Below are positions 1 through 6,717 of a DNA stretch of 17,046 nucleotides, piece after piece. How positions within the stretch are numbered: the first letter of the stretch is position 1; the number at the start of each line of letters is the position of its first letter. This stretch comes from Bacteroidales bacterium (GTDB taxonomy: Bacteria; Bacteroidota; Bacteroidia; Bacteroidales; UBA3663), in contig JAGBQS010000031.1 of the NCBI GenBank assembly GCA_017632695.1, positions 1 through 17,046 of the forward strand, read 5' to 3'. The position numbers and the translations under genes are program-made. The notes below the pieces were generated by a model. That model saw nothing but the letters and a program-made list of their open reading frames with translations, did no database searches and was not told the origin of the DNA.

Positions 1-1008
1 GGCGGCACACGTTCGAAAGACAAATACAGCAGCAAAGCCTTCGAAAAACAGGTTGCTGCCCGAAATACCATCTATACGCGCATGCTTGGCAGATATGAGG
101 GAACAAACTATCCCAAAGGCGGCTTTATGACCGATTATCCGACACAGGCCGGCATGCGATATACGGGCATCCTTGGCGGCAGCCGGATCAATTCGAGCGA
201 CGTGCTTGTGCCGGCTTTCATCTCGGCCTACATGAACGGAGGTTCTCCGGATAAGGTTTCGCTAAATCCGTTCCCGGACTTCTGGCGGGCTCTGCCAAAC
301 TGGAACGTCAAGTACGACGGATTACTGCAGCTCTTCCCCAAATTGAGCGAATACTTCAAGAGTCTTTCGCTCAGCCACGCCTATACCTGCACATATGCCA
401 TAGGCAGCTATGCTTCGTATACCAACTATGCGGAAAACGAGCAGGGTCTCGGCTTCACGCTCGACGTATCGGACGATGTGCCCGTGCCAAGTTCCGAATT
501 CGACATCTCGACCGTAACGCTGACCGAGAGTTTCGCTCCGCTTTTGGGCCTGAACGCAACCTTGCACAACGGCATTACAGCCAAAGTGGAGTATAAACAC
601 TCGCGTTCCGTAACACTCAACATGTCGGCAGCCCAGATTGTTGAAAATGTCTCAAAAGATCTGACAATCGGTACCGGCTACAAGATTGCGAAATTCGGAC
701 AGAAGATCGGATTGCCGATGGGCACCAACGCACGGGAAAAGAATGTTTCGCATGACCTGAACCTGAAACTCGACCTGACTCACAAGAATCAGGTTGCCCT
801 ACTGCGGAAAATTGAAGATGTTTACAGCGAAGCCACCTCAGGCAACAAAGCCTGGAACATTAATTTCAGTGCAGATTACCAGTTCTCGAAGATGCTGAAC
901 ATGAAGTTCTATTGGCAAAAGCAGATCAATACCCCGCTTATCTCAACCTCCTACCCGACAATCAACACCGACTTCGGTCTGACGTTGAACTTCTCTCTGA
1001 CCAGATAA
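1..1008 (+). CDS. sprA: SprA/Sov type IX secretion outer-membrane translocon, C-terminal end (5' partial)
   Basis: The frame is open from the first base with no start, so this is the last 335 residues of a much longer protein; SprA/Sov proteins usually exceed 2,000 residues. SprA (Sov in Porphyromonas) forms the giant outer-membrane barrel through which type IX secretion cargo leaves the cell. The visible part is rich in alternating polar/hydrophobic beta strands. It contains family-typical segments: a stretch around ESFAPLLGLNATLHNGITAKV (residues about 179-199), a KVEYKHSRSVTLNMS strand, a LRKIEDVYSEATSGN segment, and the final strand TDFGLTLNFSLTR. It stops with TAA, four bases before the end of the convergent DUF5686 gene, with no terminator hairpin seen. 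Assignment rests on recalled resemblance of the C-terminal strands to SprA/Sov. Another giant barrel is possible but less likely. Confidence 0.85.
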   Translation, partial: GGTRSKDKYSSKAFEKQVAARNTIYTRMLGRYEGTNYPKGGFMTDYPTQAGMRYTGILGGSRINSSDVLVPAFISAYMNGGSPDKVSLNPFPDFWRALPNWNVKYDGLLQLFPKLSEYFKSLSLSHAYTCTYAIGSYASYTNYAENEQGLGFTLDVSDDVPVPSSEFDISTVTLTESFAPLLGLNATLHNGITAKVEYKHSRSVTLNMSAAQIVENVSKDLTIGTGYKIAKFGQKIGLPMGTNAREKNVSHDLNLKLDLTHKNQVALLRKIEDVYSEATSGNKAWNINFSADYQFSKMLNMKFYWQKQINTPLISTSYPTINTDFGLTLNFSLTR

Positions 1009-1012
1009 AAAA

Positions 1013-3643
1013 TCAGAAAGTAAGGTGCACGGAAATCTGCACGCCGTTCCTGGTTACATTCGGATGATCCAGGTAATTCAACCGGCGGATATAATCAACC
1101 CGCAATAACTTAAAAATATTCTCAACGCCGAAAGCCAATTCCATGTACGGTTCCTTACCCATATCGGTATAGACCTGATCGGATGCCGGGAACTGATACA
1201 GGTCTGGATTCCTGAGCGAACCGTCGGCGAGGACGGCCGAAGGATTGTTCTTCTCGGTCAGAGATCCCCAATATCCCCTGAACGAAACCACTTCACGCCA
1301 TTTCAGTTTCTGGAACAATGGAAGCGTGTTCAGCAGCCATCCGTTCAGATAATATACCACATCCCACTGACCATACTGATCAGAAACGAACTCCATCGCA
1401 TTCATCTGCGAAAAGCTATGACTCTGTATGGTATAGCCCAGGTTGGCATTCGGGATAATCAGCAATGCGTAAGGAGACCGGCTCCAGACCTTACCGACTT
1501 TCAACTGAGTGTCGACATATCCGAAGGCCGACAACCAGAATCTCTTCTCGAAAGTGAAATCCGTACGCTGATAATCAAAATCAGAGCCCAAAATGCCCTC
1601 GGCCCCTATCTGGTGCTGAAGCACAAATACCGGATGCTGATGGTTGATGGCAGTTCGGTCCAGACGTGACTGGATAAACGTTTCGTGCGGAGCATATCGC
1701 AGTTGCAGCGTAGCCATCGACAAGTCATAGTACCGCTCTCCCCATCTTCCTGTCCGGTTGGTTGACAATCCGTCGACACGGAAGAAAGGAGCATATCGGG
1801 TACTGTACTCGCGCAACCAGGAGCCTTGCAGTTTCCAGCTGAAGCCGCCATAAAACTCCCGGATGTAAGACAGTTCTGCCCGTCTCTCGTAGGCTATCTT
1901 CTCAGAATCGTCGCGCTTAAGCGAAAGCAGGAAATTATCTTTCGAGGTTGTAGGGTCCTGTCCCAGCAGATTGGTGTCGTAGTTATACTCCAGCATCAGC
2001 TTGTGCATGGGGAACTCATTACTGTGGCTTTTGCACTCCTTGAACGAATATTCCAGTTTCGTGTCATACTTAAACTGCCCGTCCTTGAAGCCGTATGCCA
2101 GATAACCGAAGCCGAACCAGTGCCGGTTCAAGGCAGCGGTTGTCAGTCCTCCGGTACGGACGCGCAAGCCTTCGATGCTATTGTAACTCGCAGAAGTATT
2201 CAGCGGACCATACAGGAACTCATTCTCCTCAAATGGCTTCTTGGTAAGCGGAATATATCCTTTGAACAGCCAGGTCAGAACCAGTTCCGTATACTTGAAG
2301 AACGGACGTTGGCGCATCTGGTTCAGCATCGTATTAACCTGATTTCCCATGGCCTCATTCTCGCCGGCCCGATGCTCTTCCCAAAACTCTTCACTCTTGG
2401 TCAGCATATCCGAAGCCTCCTTCCGGGGAGAGAACCCGTCCAACAGTTTCTGCGCATCGGCATCGGGTGCCGAAAAATCGAATTTACTGTACACCATCTC
2501 CCGCTGGGCATACAGACCGGTCGTCTCACCTACCACCGTCATCTCGCTCTCGAACTTCTTGCGCGAAAGCACACGGGTGCCGTTGGGCGGGATTTCCTGT
2601 TCCAAGGTGATACGCATGTTACGAACAAAGTTCAGGTTGATGTCAGGCGGCAGGCTCCATTCAGCCTTTCGCATGAAGTAGGTACTGTCGGTGGATATGT
2701 ACAGATGTCCTATAAACCCGAACTGTTCGGGAATCAGCGGAGCAAACCCCAGATCTATATACCGGTTCCCGTCTTCGAAGGTCAGTGTATCGAGGATGTA
2801 GTACTTATAGAAAGCGATGGCGAAGTTCGACAAGGGGTTGACGAACTTATTGGTAAACATGTAAATGCTGGGCTCATCGAGATTTACTTCCGGGAAACAT
2901 TCGGTCTGCGCCTTTGCCACCAGATCGGGAGGCAGCATCTCATCGAGACCGACATGACGCTTTCCCTGCAGAACGGTTCTGGTCCGTTTCGGATTCTTCT
3001 GGAAATAAACCGATTCTATTGACTCGTCGCTCGAAATCGGAAGTACCGGACTGCCGGAAAAAGCTGTATCAATATATTGGTCGATATCGGGGAACTTCTT
3101 CTTCCAACCCCGGTACAGTGCCCCTGAAAAGTTATTCAGCGAATAAGTGGTATTCTCGTATCGCTCGCATTGGTAGTAGTCCTGATCGGACAACGGGAAA
3201 TCGTCCTTATGCCCGATGACCGCCTTGACCAGTTCAACCGAAGGATTACCGCGACGCCTGTAGTGCTCGCGTTTGGGTTTTATCACAACCTCCTTTAACT
3301 GATAATCGGTCGGAACCAGCATAATCACCACTTTGCGGGACTTGTTCCGGGCGGGAATCTCCTTGGTTTTATAACCGACACAACTTGCCACCAGCGTACC
3401 GTTACTGCGCAATAGCAAAGAGTACCCTCCGTCGGTATTGGTAATGGTGCCGTTGGTTGTACCCTTCTCCTGCAAGGTAATGAATTCCAGCCGCTCGCCT
3501 GTAATACTGTCACAGACATAGCCGCTCAGGGTTACACGCGAGGAACCCGTCTGCGGCTTATTCTGCGCATCGGCCTTTATGGTTCCGGCTATTGCCAGAA
3601 AAGCAGTAATGAGGATATATAGAAAACGTAACAAATTATGCAT
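1013..3643 (-). CDS. DUF5686 / carboxypeptidase-regulatory-like domain outer-membrane protein
   Basis: Protein of 876 residues from ATG at 3643. It has an N-terminal signal peptide (hydrophobic LLRFLYILITAFLAIAG, probable cleavage after the A of KADAQ). A carboxypeptidase-D regulatory-like beta-sandwich follows at about residues 40-120 (SGYVCDSITGERLEFITL, GGYSLLL, SCVGYKTKEI). A long DUF5686 region makes up the rest and ends in beta strands, the last being VQISVHLTF with a terminal Phe typical of outer-membrane barrels. The family is common in Bacteroidota and its function is unknown; the domain order resembles a TonB-receptor-like protein without a plug. The reading frame extends upstream to a TTG at 3676, but that codon sits inside the promoter -7 box, so the ATG at 3643 is preferred. 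The gene stands alone, with a divergent neighbour upstream and sprA converging downstream. Confidence 0.85.
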   Translation of the reverse strand: MHNLLRFLYILITAFLAIAGTIKADAQNKPQTGSSRVTLSGYVCDSITGERLEFITLQEKGTTNGTITNTDGGYSLLLRSNGTLVASCVGYKTKEIPARNKSRKVVIMLVPTDYQLKEVVIKPKREHYRRRGNPSVELVKAVIGHKDDFPLSDQDYYQCERYENTTYSLNNFSGALYRGWKKKFPDIDQYIDTAFSGSPVLPISSDESIESVYFQKNPKRTRTVLQGKRHVGLDEMLPPDLVAKAQTECFPEVNLDEPSIYMFTNKFVNPLSNFAIAFYKYYILDTLTFEDGNRYIDLGFAPLIPEQFGFIGHLYISTDSTYFMRKAEWSLPPDINLNFVRNMRITLEQEIPPNGTRVLSRKKFESEMTVVGETTGLYAQREMVYSKFDFSAPDADAQKLLDGFSPRKEASDMLTKSEEFWEEHRAGENEAMGNQVNTMLNQMRQRPFFKYTELVLTWLFKGYIPLTKKPFEENEFLYGPLNTSASYNSIEGLRVRTGGLTTAALNRHWFGFGYLAYGFKDGQFKYDTKLEYSFKECKSHSNEFPMHKLMLEYNYDTNLLGQDPTTSKDNFLLSLKRDDSEKIAYERRAELSYIREFYGGFSWKLQGSWLREYSTRYAPFFRVDGLSTNRTGRWGERYYDLSMATLQLRYAPHETFIQSRLDRTAINHQHPVFVLQHQIGAEGILGSDFDYQRTDFTFEKRFWLSAFGYVDTQLKVGKVWSRSPYALLIIPNANLGYTIQSHSFSQMNAMEFVSDQYGQWDVVYYLNGWLLNTLPLFQKLKWREVVSFRGYWGSLTEKNNPSAVLADGSLRNPDLYQFPASDQVYTDMGKEPYMELAFGVENIFKLLRVDYIRRLNYLDHPNVTRNGVQISVHLTF

Positions 3644-3673
3644 GATATATACCCGAAATAAAAAATGGGTGCG

Positions 3674-3681
3674 CAAAGATA
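3674..3681 (-). promoter_or_regulatory. Bacteroidota -7 box for the DUF5686 gene
   Basis: Read on the minus strand, 3681 to 3674 is TATCTTTG, an exact match to the TAnnTTTG consensus of Bacteroidota housekeeping promoters. It lies 30 bases upstream of the ATG at 3643. No good TTTG -33 element is present at the ideal spacing; the nearest is a poor TTTCTG-like stretch. The box overlaps the TTG that would otherwise extend the gene, which is an argument for the downstream ATG. Confidence 0.6.
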
Positions 3682-3692
3682 GTTATTTTCAA

Positions 3693-3770
3693 CAAAATGA
3701 CAGAAACATTTCAGTAAACTTGGCAAATTCCTCCCTATTTTTTGCAAAATGAACTTGAAATTGTCATTTT
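3693..3770. repeat. Short direct and inverted repeats in the divergent promoter region
   Basis: The 8-mer CAAAATGA occurs at 3693-3700 and again at 3745-3752, 52 bases apart, close to five helical turns. Its inverse, TCATTTT, lies at 3764-3770, so 3746-3752 and 3764-3770 form a 7-base perfect inverted repeat with an 11-base spacer. They lie between the two divergent promoters (3674-3681 minus, 3788-3814 plus), where a shared regulator could bind. The region is AT-rich, so chance is a real alternative. The rest of the 190-base intergenic stretch shows no ORF or RNA gene that I can support. Confidence 0.3.
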
Positions 3771-3787
3771 TATTGCCCAAAAAGTTC

Positions 3788-3814
3788 TTGTTTCATATTT
3801 ATTTGTTATCTTTG
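3788..3814 (+). promoter_or_regulatory. Bacteroidota promoter for the thioesterase-acyltransferase genes
   Basis: TATCTTTG at 3807-3814 matches the TAnnTTTG -7 consensus exactly. A TTG at 3788-3790 could serve as the -33 element, though the spacing of 16 bases is shorter than the usual 19-21. The ATG of the thioesterase follows 19 bases after the box, giving a very short leader and no Shine-Dalgarno sequence, normal for this phylum. Confidence 0.6.
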
Positions 3815-3833
3815 CGCCCGAACTACAATAGCT

Positions 3834-4721
3834 ATGAAAAAATATCTATTTGAATCAACTGTTACCATTCGCGACTTTGAGTGCGACATGCAGGGAGTAG
3901 TCAACAATGCCTACTACCACAACCTGCTGATGCAGACACGCACCGAATTCCTGGCCAGTTTGGGAATAGACCGTGCGCAATGGAGCGAGGAATTGGGCAT
4001 TGACTTTGTAGTTTACGAAGCCGCCATCCAATACCGTTCTCCCATCCAGCGCGGCGAGACATTCCGCTCTTGCCTGAACATGCATCGCGAAGGAGCCAGA
4101 TACGTTTATTTGCAGGATTTCCGGCGGGAATCAGGCGAGCTCTGTATGCGAGCCCGTGTAGATGTCGTTGTTGGCATCAACGGCAAACTTACGCGAGGAG
4201 ACTATTTCGCCGACTACCTGCAAGGTAAGATTACCATCCCGGAACTGACAGGTGTTACCCACTCGTCGAACCGTATGCCCGAACGTCTGCATGAAGTTAT
4301 CTTCGACTATGAAATGAAGGTTCGCGACTATGAATGCGACCGTTTCGGTTCGGCTACCAACACCTTCGTACAGCACTACCTGGAAGTAACCCGTCTGGAG
4401 TTCATGGAAGAGATGGGCGAAACCTTCCGCAAGTGGCACGACAACGGCGTCGATATGATGGTTACCAAGGTGGACCTTCAGTTTGTACGGCCTATGATGT
4501 CGGCCGAAAAGTTCCATAGTCTGATGAATATCCGGCAGGAAGGTCCGCGTGTGATCTTCGAACAGGAAATACGTCGCAAGAAAGACTATCATATCTGCGT
4601 CCGCGCTGCTGTAGAAATTGTCGGTATCGTAAACGGTCAGCTCGATTCCGAAGGCCGCTGTTTCTTCCACTTTATGCAGAATCAGGTTCCCGCATGGCTT
4701 GAAGGCCGCGGCAAACTATAA
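3834..4721 (+). CDS. Tandem hot-dog (4HBT/YbgC-like) acyl-CoA thioesterase
   Basis: 295-residue protein made of two copies of the hot-dog thioesterase fold. Copy 1 (residues about 5-128) has RDFECDMQG (Asp18, Gly21) followed by VVNNAYY. Copy 2 (about 158-283) has RDYECDRFG (Asp169, Gly172) followed by SATNTFV. Both keep the Asp at the 4HBT catalytic position and an Asn after the glycine, and both continue into TR-EF-L/M, as in single-domain YbgC-like enzymes of about 135 residues. The family hydrolyses acyl-CoA or acyl-ACP thioesters in the cytoplasm; the substrate here is unknown. The copies have diverged: VVNNAYY in copy 1 is SATNTFV in copy 2, so one half may be structural. The acyltransferase gene starts 12 bases downstream, so the pair is probably co-transcribed and acts on acyl chains. 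Plant-type acyl-ACP thioesterases are also double hot-dogs, but the motifs here are YbgC-like. Confidence 0.82.
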   Translation: MKKYLFESTVTIRDFECDMQGVVNNAYYHNLLMQTRTEFLASLGIDRAQWSEELGIDFVVYEAAIQYRSPIQRGETFRSCLNMHREGARYVYLQDFRRESGELCMRARVDVVVGINGKLTRGDYFADYLQGKITIPELTGVTHSSNRMPERLHEVIFDYEMKVRDYECDRFGSATNTFVQHYLEVTRLEFMEEMGETFRKWHDNGVDMMVTKVDLQFVRPMMSAEKFHSLMNIRQEGPRVIFEQEIRRKKDYHICVRAAVEIVGIVNGQLDSEGRCFFHFMQNQVPAWLEGRGKL

Positions 4722-4733
4722 TTTTTGTTCCCC

Positions 4734-5621
4734 ATGATCGAAAACAACAGACAATACCAGGAACTGAAAGTCAAGGAAGGCGTATATGTCCCGGATCCGG
4801 GCATCGATTTCCCTTCCGATCCGACCGTTCACCTGTACCACAAGCCGCATGTAAAGAAGTTCGCCATCGACGAAACCTATCCATATTATGAGGATTCGTT
4901 CAACTTCAAACTGAACCGTGCCTTAGCCTGGCTGAAATGCCATACGCTGGTATTCTTCCTGAACTGGCTGGTCTATGGATTCAGGTGCGAGGGCAAGGAG
5001 AATCTGAAAAAATACAGGGATGTCCTGAAGAAACCGGGTATAACCACCTGTAATCATGCCTACCGTTGGGATATGGTTTCCATCATTCAGGCAACCGGCT
5101 GGTCTTTCTATATTCCGATGTTCGGCGAAAACATGAAGACCAAGGATTATTGGCACATGAAGTATATCGGAGGCGTTCCGATTCCGACCGGACTGCAAGC
5201 CATGAAGAAATACGATGCCGCATTCGATCGCCGGCACGAAGAAGGTTCATGGGTACATCTTTTCCCGGAAGGTATCAGCTGGCCTTTCTATAAGCCTCTT
5301 AAACCGTTCCATAAAGGAGCCTTCACGATGGCTTACCGCTGGGGCTGTCCGGTTCTTCCTCTGTATATTACCTACAGGCCGCGAACCGGCTGGCGCAAGT
5401 TTACCGGCAAGGCGAACATCCCGCTTATCACCATACACATCGGCGTCCCTGTTATGCCCGACATGACCCTACCGCGCAAGAAAGCGGTTGAGCAGCTGAC
5501 ACAGGAAATCTGGACGCAGATGCTCGAAATGGGTGGTATAGAGCACAACCCCTGGCCATGTTTCATCGAAGACTGGCAAAAGGAACAGGAAAGCCTCAAG
5601 TCCGCACAAAAAACAGAATAA
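4734..5621 (+). CDS. Lysophospholipid acyltransferase family protein (PlsC-like)
   Basis: 295 residues from ATG at 4734; an in-frame TTG at 4725 would add only three residues and is less likely. It carries the acyltransferase blocks of the PlsC/LPLAT family in order. The catalytic HX4D is NHAYRWD (His108, Asp113), the block II glycine/proline stretch is GGVPIPTG (146-153), block III is FPEG (177-180), and a block IV-like VLPLYITY lies at about 207-214. A hydrophobic segment (LVFFLNWLVYGF, about 72-83) precedes the catalytic core and suggests inner-membrane attachment. The family transfers an acyl chain from acyl-ACP or acyl-CoA to a lysolipid such as 1-acylglycerol-3-phosphate. An N-terminal extension of about 60 residues is longer than in classical PlsC, so it may acylate another lipid. 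It follows the thioesterase by 12 bases. The exact substrate cannot be read from sequence. Confidence 0.82.
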   Translation: MIENNRQYQELKVKEGVYVPDPGIDFPSDPTVHLYHKPHVKKFAIDETYPYYEDSFNFKLNRALAWLKCHTLVFFLNWLVYGFRCEGKENLKKYRDVLKKPGITTCNHAYRWDMVSIIQATGWSFYIPMFGENMKTKDYWHMKYIGGVPIPTGLQAMKKYDAAFDRRHEEGSWVHLFPEGISWPFYKPLKPFHKGAFTMAYRWGCPVLPLYITYRPRTGWRKFTGKANIPLITIHIGVPVMPDMTLPRKKAVEQLTQEIWTQMLEMGGIEHNPWPCFIEDWQKEQESLKSAQKTE

Positions 5622-6613
5622 GAAACGCTATAAATCGAAAGATTTTGTTTATAATTCTTATTTTATTAGTCTTGGGCGCCGCTGCGCTTACAATCCTATC
5701 GGGGTCGGTAGCTATACCGGCCTTTGATGTTTTGTCAATATTAGCCGGCGACGAAGCGACGAACCCGGCCTGGACATACATTATCTGGCAGATGCGGATA
5801 CCTGCCACACTTACCGCCATGTTAACAGGAGCCGCGCTCAGCGTTGCCGGTCTCCTTTTGCAAAGCTATTTCCGGAATCCTCTGGCGGGTCCTTCCATAT
5901 TGGGCATCACCAGCGGATCGCATCTGGCCGTTGCCATCACGATCCTGTTATTGGGCACGCCGCCCGGATTCGGCCTGGTCATTGCCGCCTTTTTCGGTGC
6001 CTTGCTGATCTTACTTATCCTTTTGGGATTGGGCGGTATTGTACGGCAGCCTGTCACCCTGCTGATTGTGGGCATTCTGCTCAGTTATCTGAGTAATGCC
6101 ATTCTTACCCTGTTGAGTTATTCCGCTTCAGCCGACGGCATTCAGGCCCTGATGCTTTGGGGCATGGGTTCTTTCAATCAGGTCGGCATGGCACAAATGC
6201 CTTTGTTTGCGTCTCTGATTCTGGCTTCTCTGACGGCTTCATGCTGGCTCATCAAACCTCTGAACGGCTGGATGCTGGGCGATCTGTATGCCCGTAACCT
6301 GGGCGTCTCGATTCCTGGTGTGCGATGGGGCGTTCTGATGGTTACAGGCTTGCTCTGCGCTGTGACAACGGCCTGGTGCGGCCCTATAGCCTTTATTGGT
6401 CTCAGCATTCCGCATGTAGCCCGGATGATGTTCCGGACGGATAATCACAGGATTCTTCTTCCTGCCTCGCTGCTATTGGGATCCTTGTGTGCATTAATAT
6501 GTTTATGGCTGAGTTCGATGCCGTCAAACGGTCGGACATTACCCATCAATGCACTTACACAATTGTTCGGTATACCCGTCATTTTATATGTCCTGTTGCG
6601 CCGAAAGAGTTGA
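5558..6613 (+). CDS. FecCD/BtuC-family ABC transporter permease
   Basis: Polytopic membrane protein of the FecCD/BtuC family, the inner-membrane channel of iron-siderophore, haem or cobalamin importers. Recognisable segments are WQMRIPATLTAMLTGAAL, the GLLLQSYFRNPLAGPSILG motif, an RNLGVSIPGVRWG loop, and GPIAFIGLSIPHVARM, which contacts the ATPase. About ten hydrophobic helices are present and the C-terminus (VILYVLLRRKS) is normal. The start is uncertain. The first in-frame ATG (5558) lies 64 bases inside the acyltransferase gene and adds a basic 28-residue leader unusual for the family. An ATA at 5630 would give MNRKILF directly before helix 1 (327 residues) and starts 8 bases after the upstream stop. 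No ATPase, binding protein or TonB receptor gene is next to it. The substrate is unknown. Confidence 0.85.
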   Translation: MFHRRLAKGTGKPQVRTKNRIRNAINRKILFIILILLVLGAAALTILSGSVAIPAFDVLSILAGDEATNPAWTYIIWQMRIPATLTAMLTGAALSVAGLLLQSYFRNPLAGPSILGITSGSHLAVAITILLLGTPPGFGLVIAAFFGALLILLILLGLGGIVRQPVTLLIVGILLSYLSNAILTLLSYSASADGIQALMLWGMGSFNQVGMAQMPLFASLILASLTASCWLIKPLNGWMLGDLYARNLGVSIPGVRWGVLMVTGLLCAVTTAWCGPIAFIGLSIPHVARMMFRTDNHRILLPASLLLGSLCALICLWLSSMPSNGRTLPINALTQLFGIPVILYVLLRRKS

Positions 6614-6627
6614 TTTCCCAGCATTTA

Positions 6628-6659
6628 TTTGGTCACCTCATATAATTTGATTATATTTG
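6628..6659 (+). promoter_or_regulatory. Bacteroidota housekeeping promoter for leuS and downstream genes
   Basis: TTTG at 6628-6631, then 20 bases, then TATATTTG at 6652-6659. Both elements and the spacing match the TTTG-N19-21-TAnnTTTG consensus. The leader to the leuS ATG (6718) is about 50 bases, with no Shine-Dalgarno sequence. A perfect AT-rich inverted repeat, TATAA-TTTGA-TTATA (6641-6655), overlaps the start of the -7 box. I see no T-box or leader peptide in the 104-base gap after the permease. Confidence 0.72.
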
Positions 6660-6717
6660 CGCGCAATTTTAACCCTACAAACATCGCATAATATTATTCA
6701 TAAAATAACAAGCAGAA

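Noticed and set aside
1022..1042. Hairpin GTGCA...TGCAC near the sprA/DUF5686 junction as a terminator
   Set aside because: No T run follows on either strand and it lies within DUF5686 coding sequence.
1826..3022. 398-residue open frame on the plus strand
   Set aside because: It is antisense to the DUF5686 gene, whose product has a signal peptide, a known domain order and a barrel end. The plus-strand translation shows no recognisable domain.
3644..3676. Upstream TTG start adding 11 residues to the DUF5686 protein
   Set aside because: The TTG lies within the TATCTTTG promoter box, and the ATG at 3643 places the signal peptide at the N-terminus as expected.
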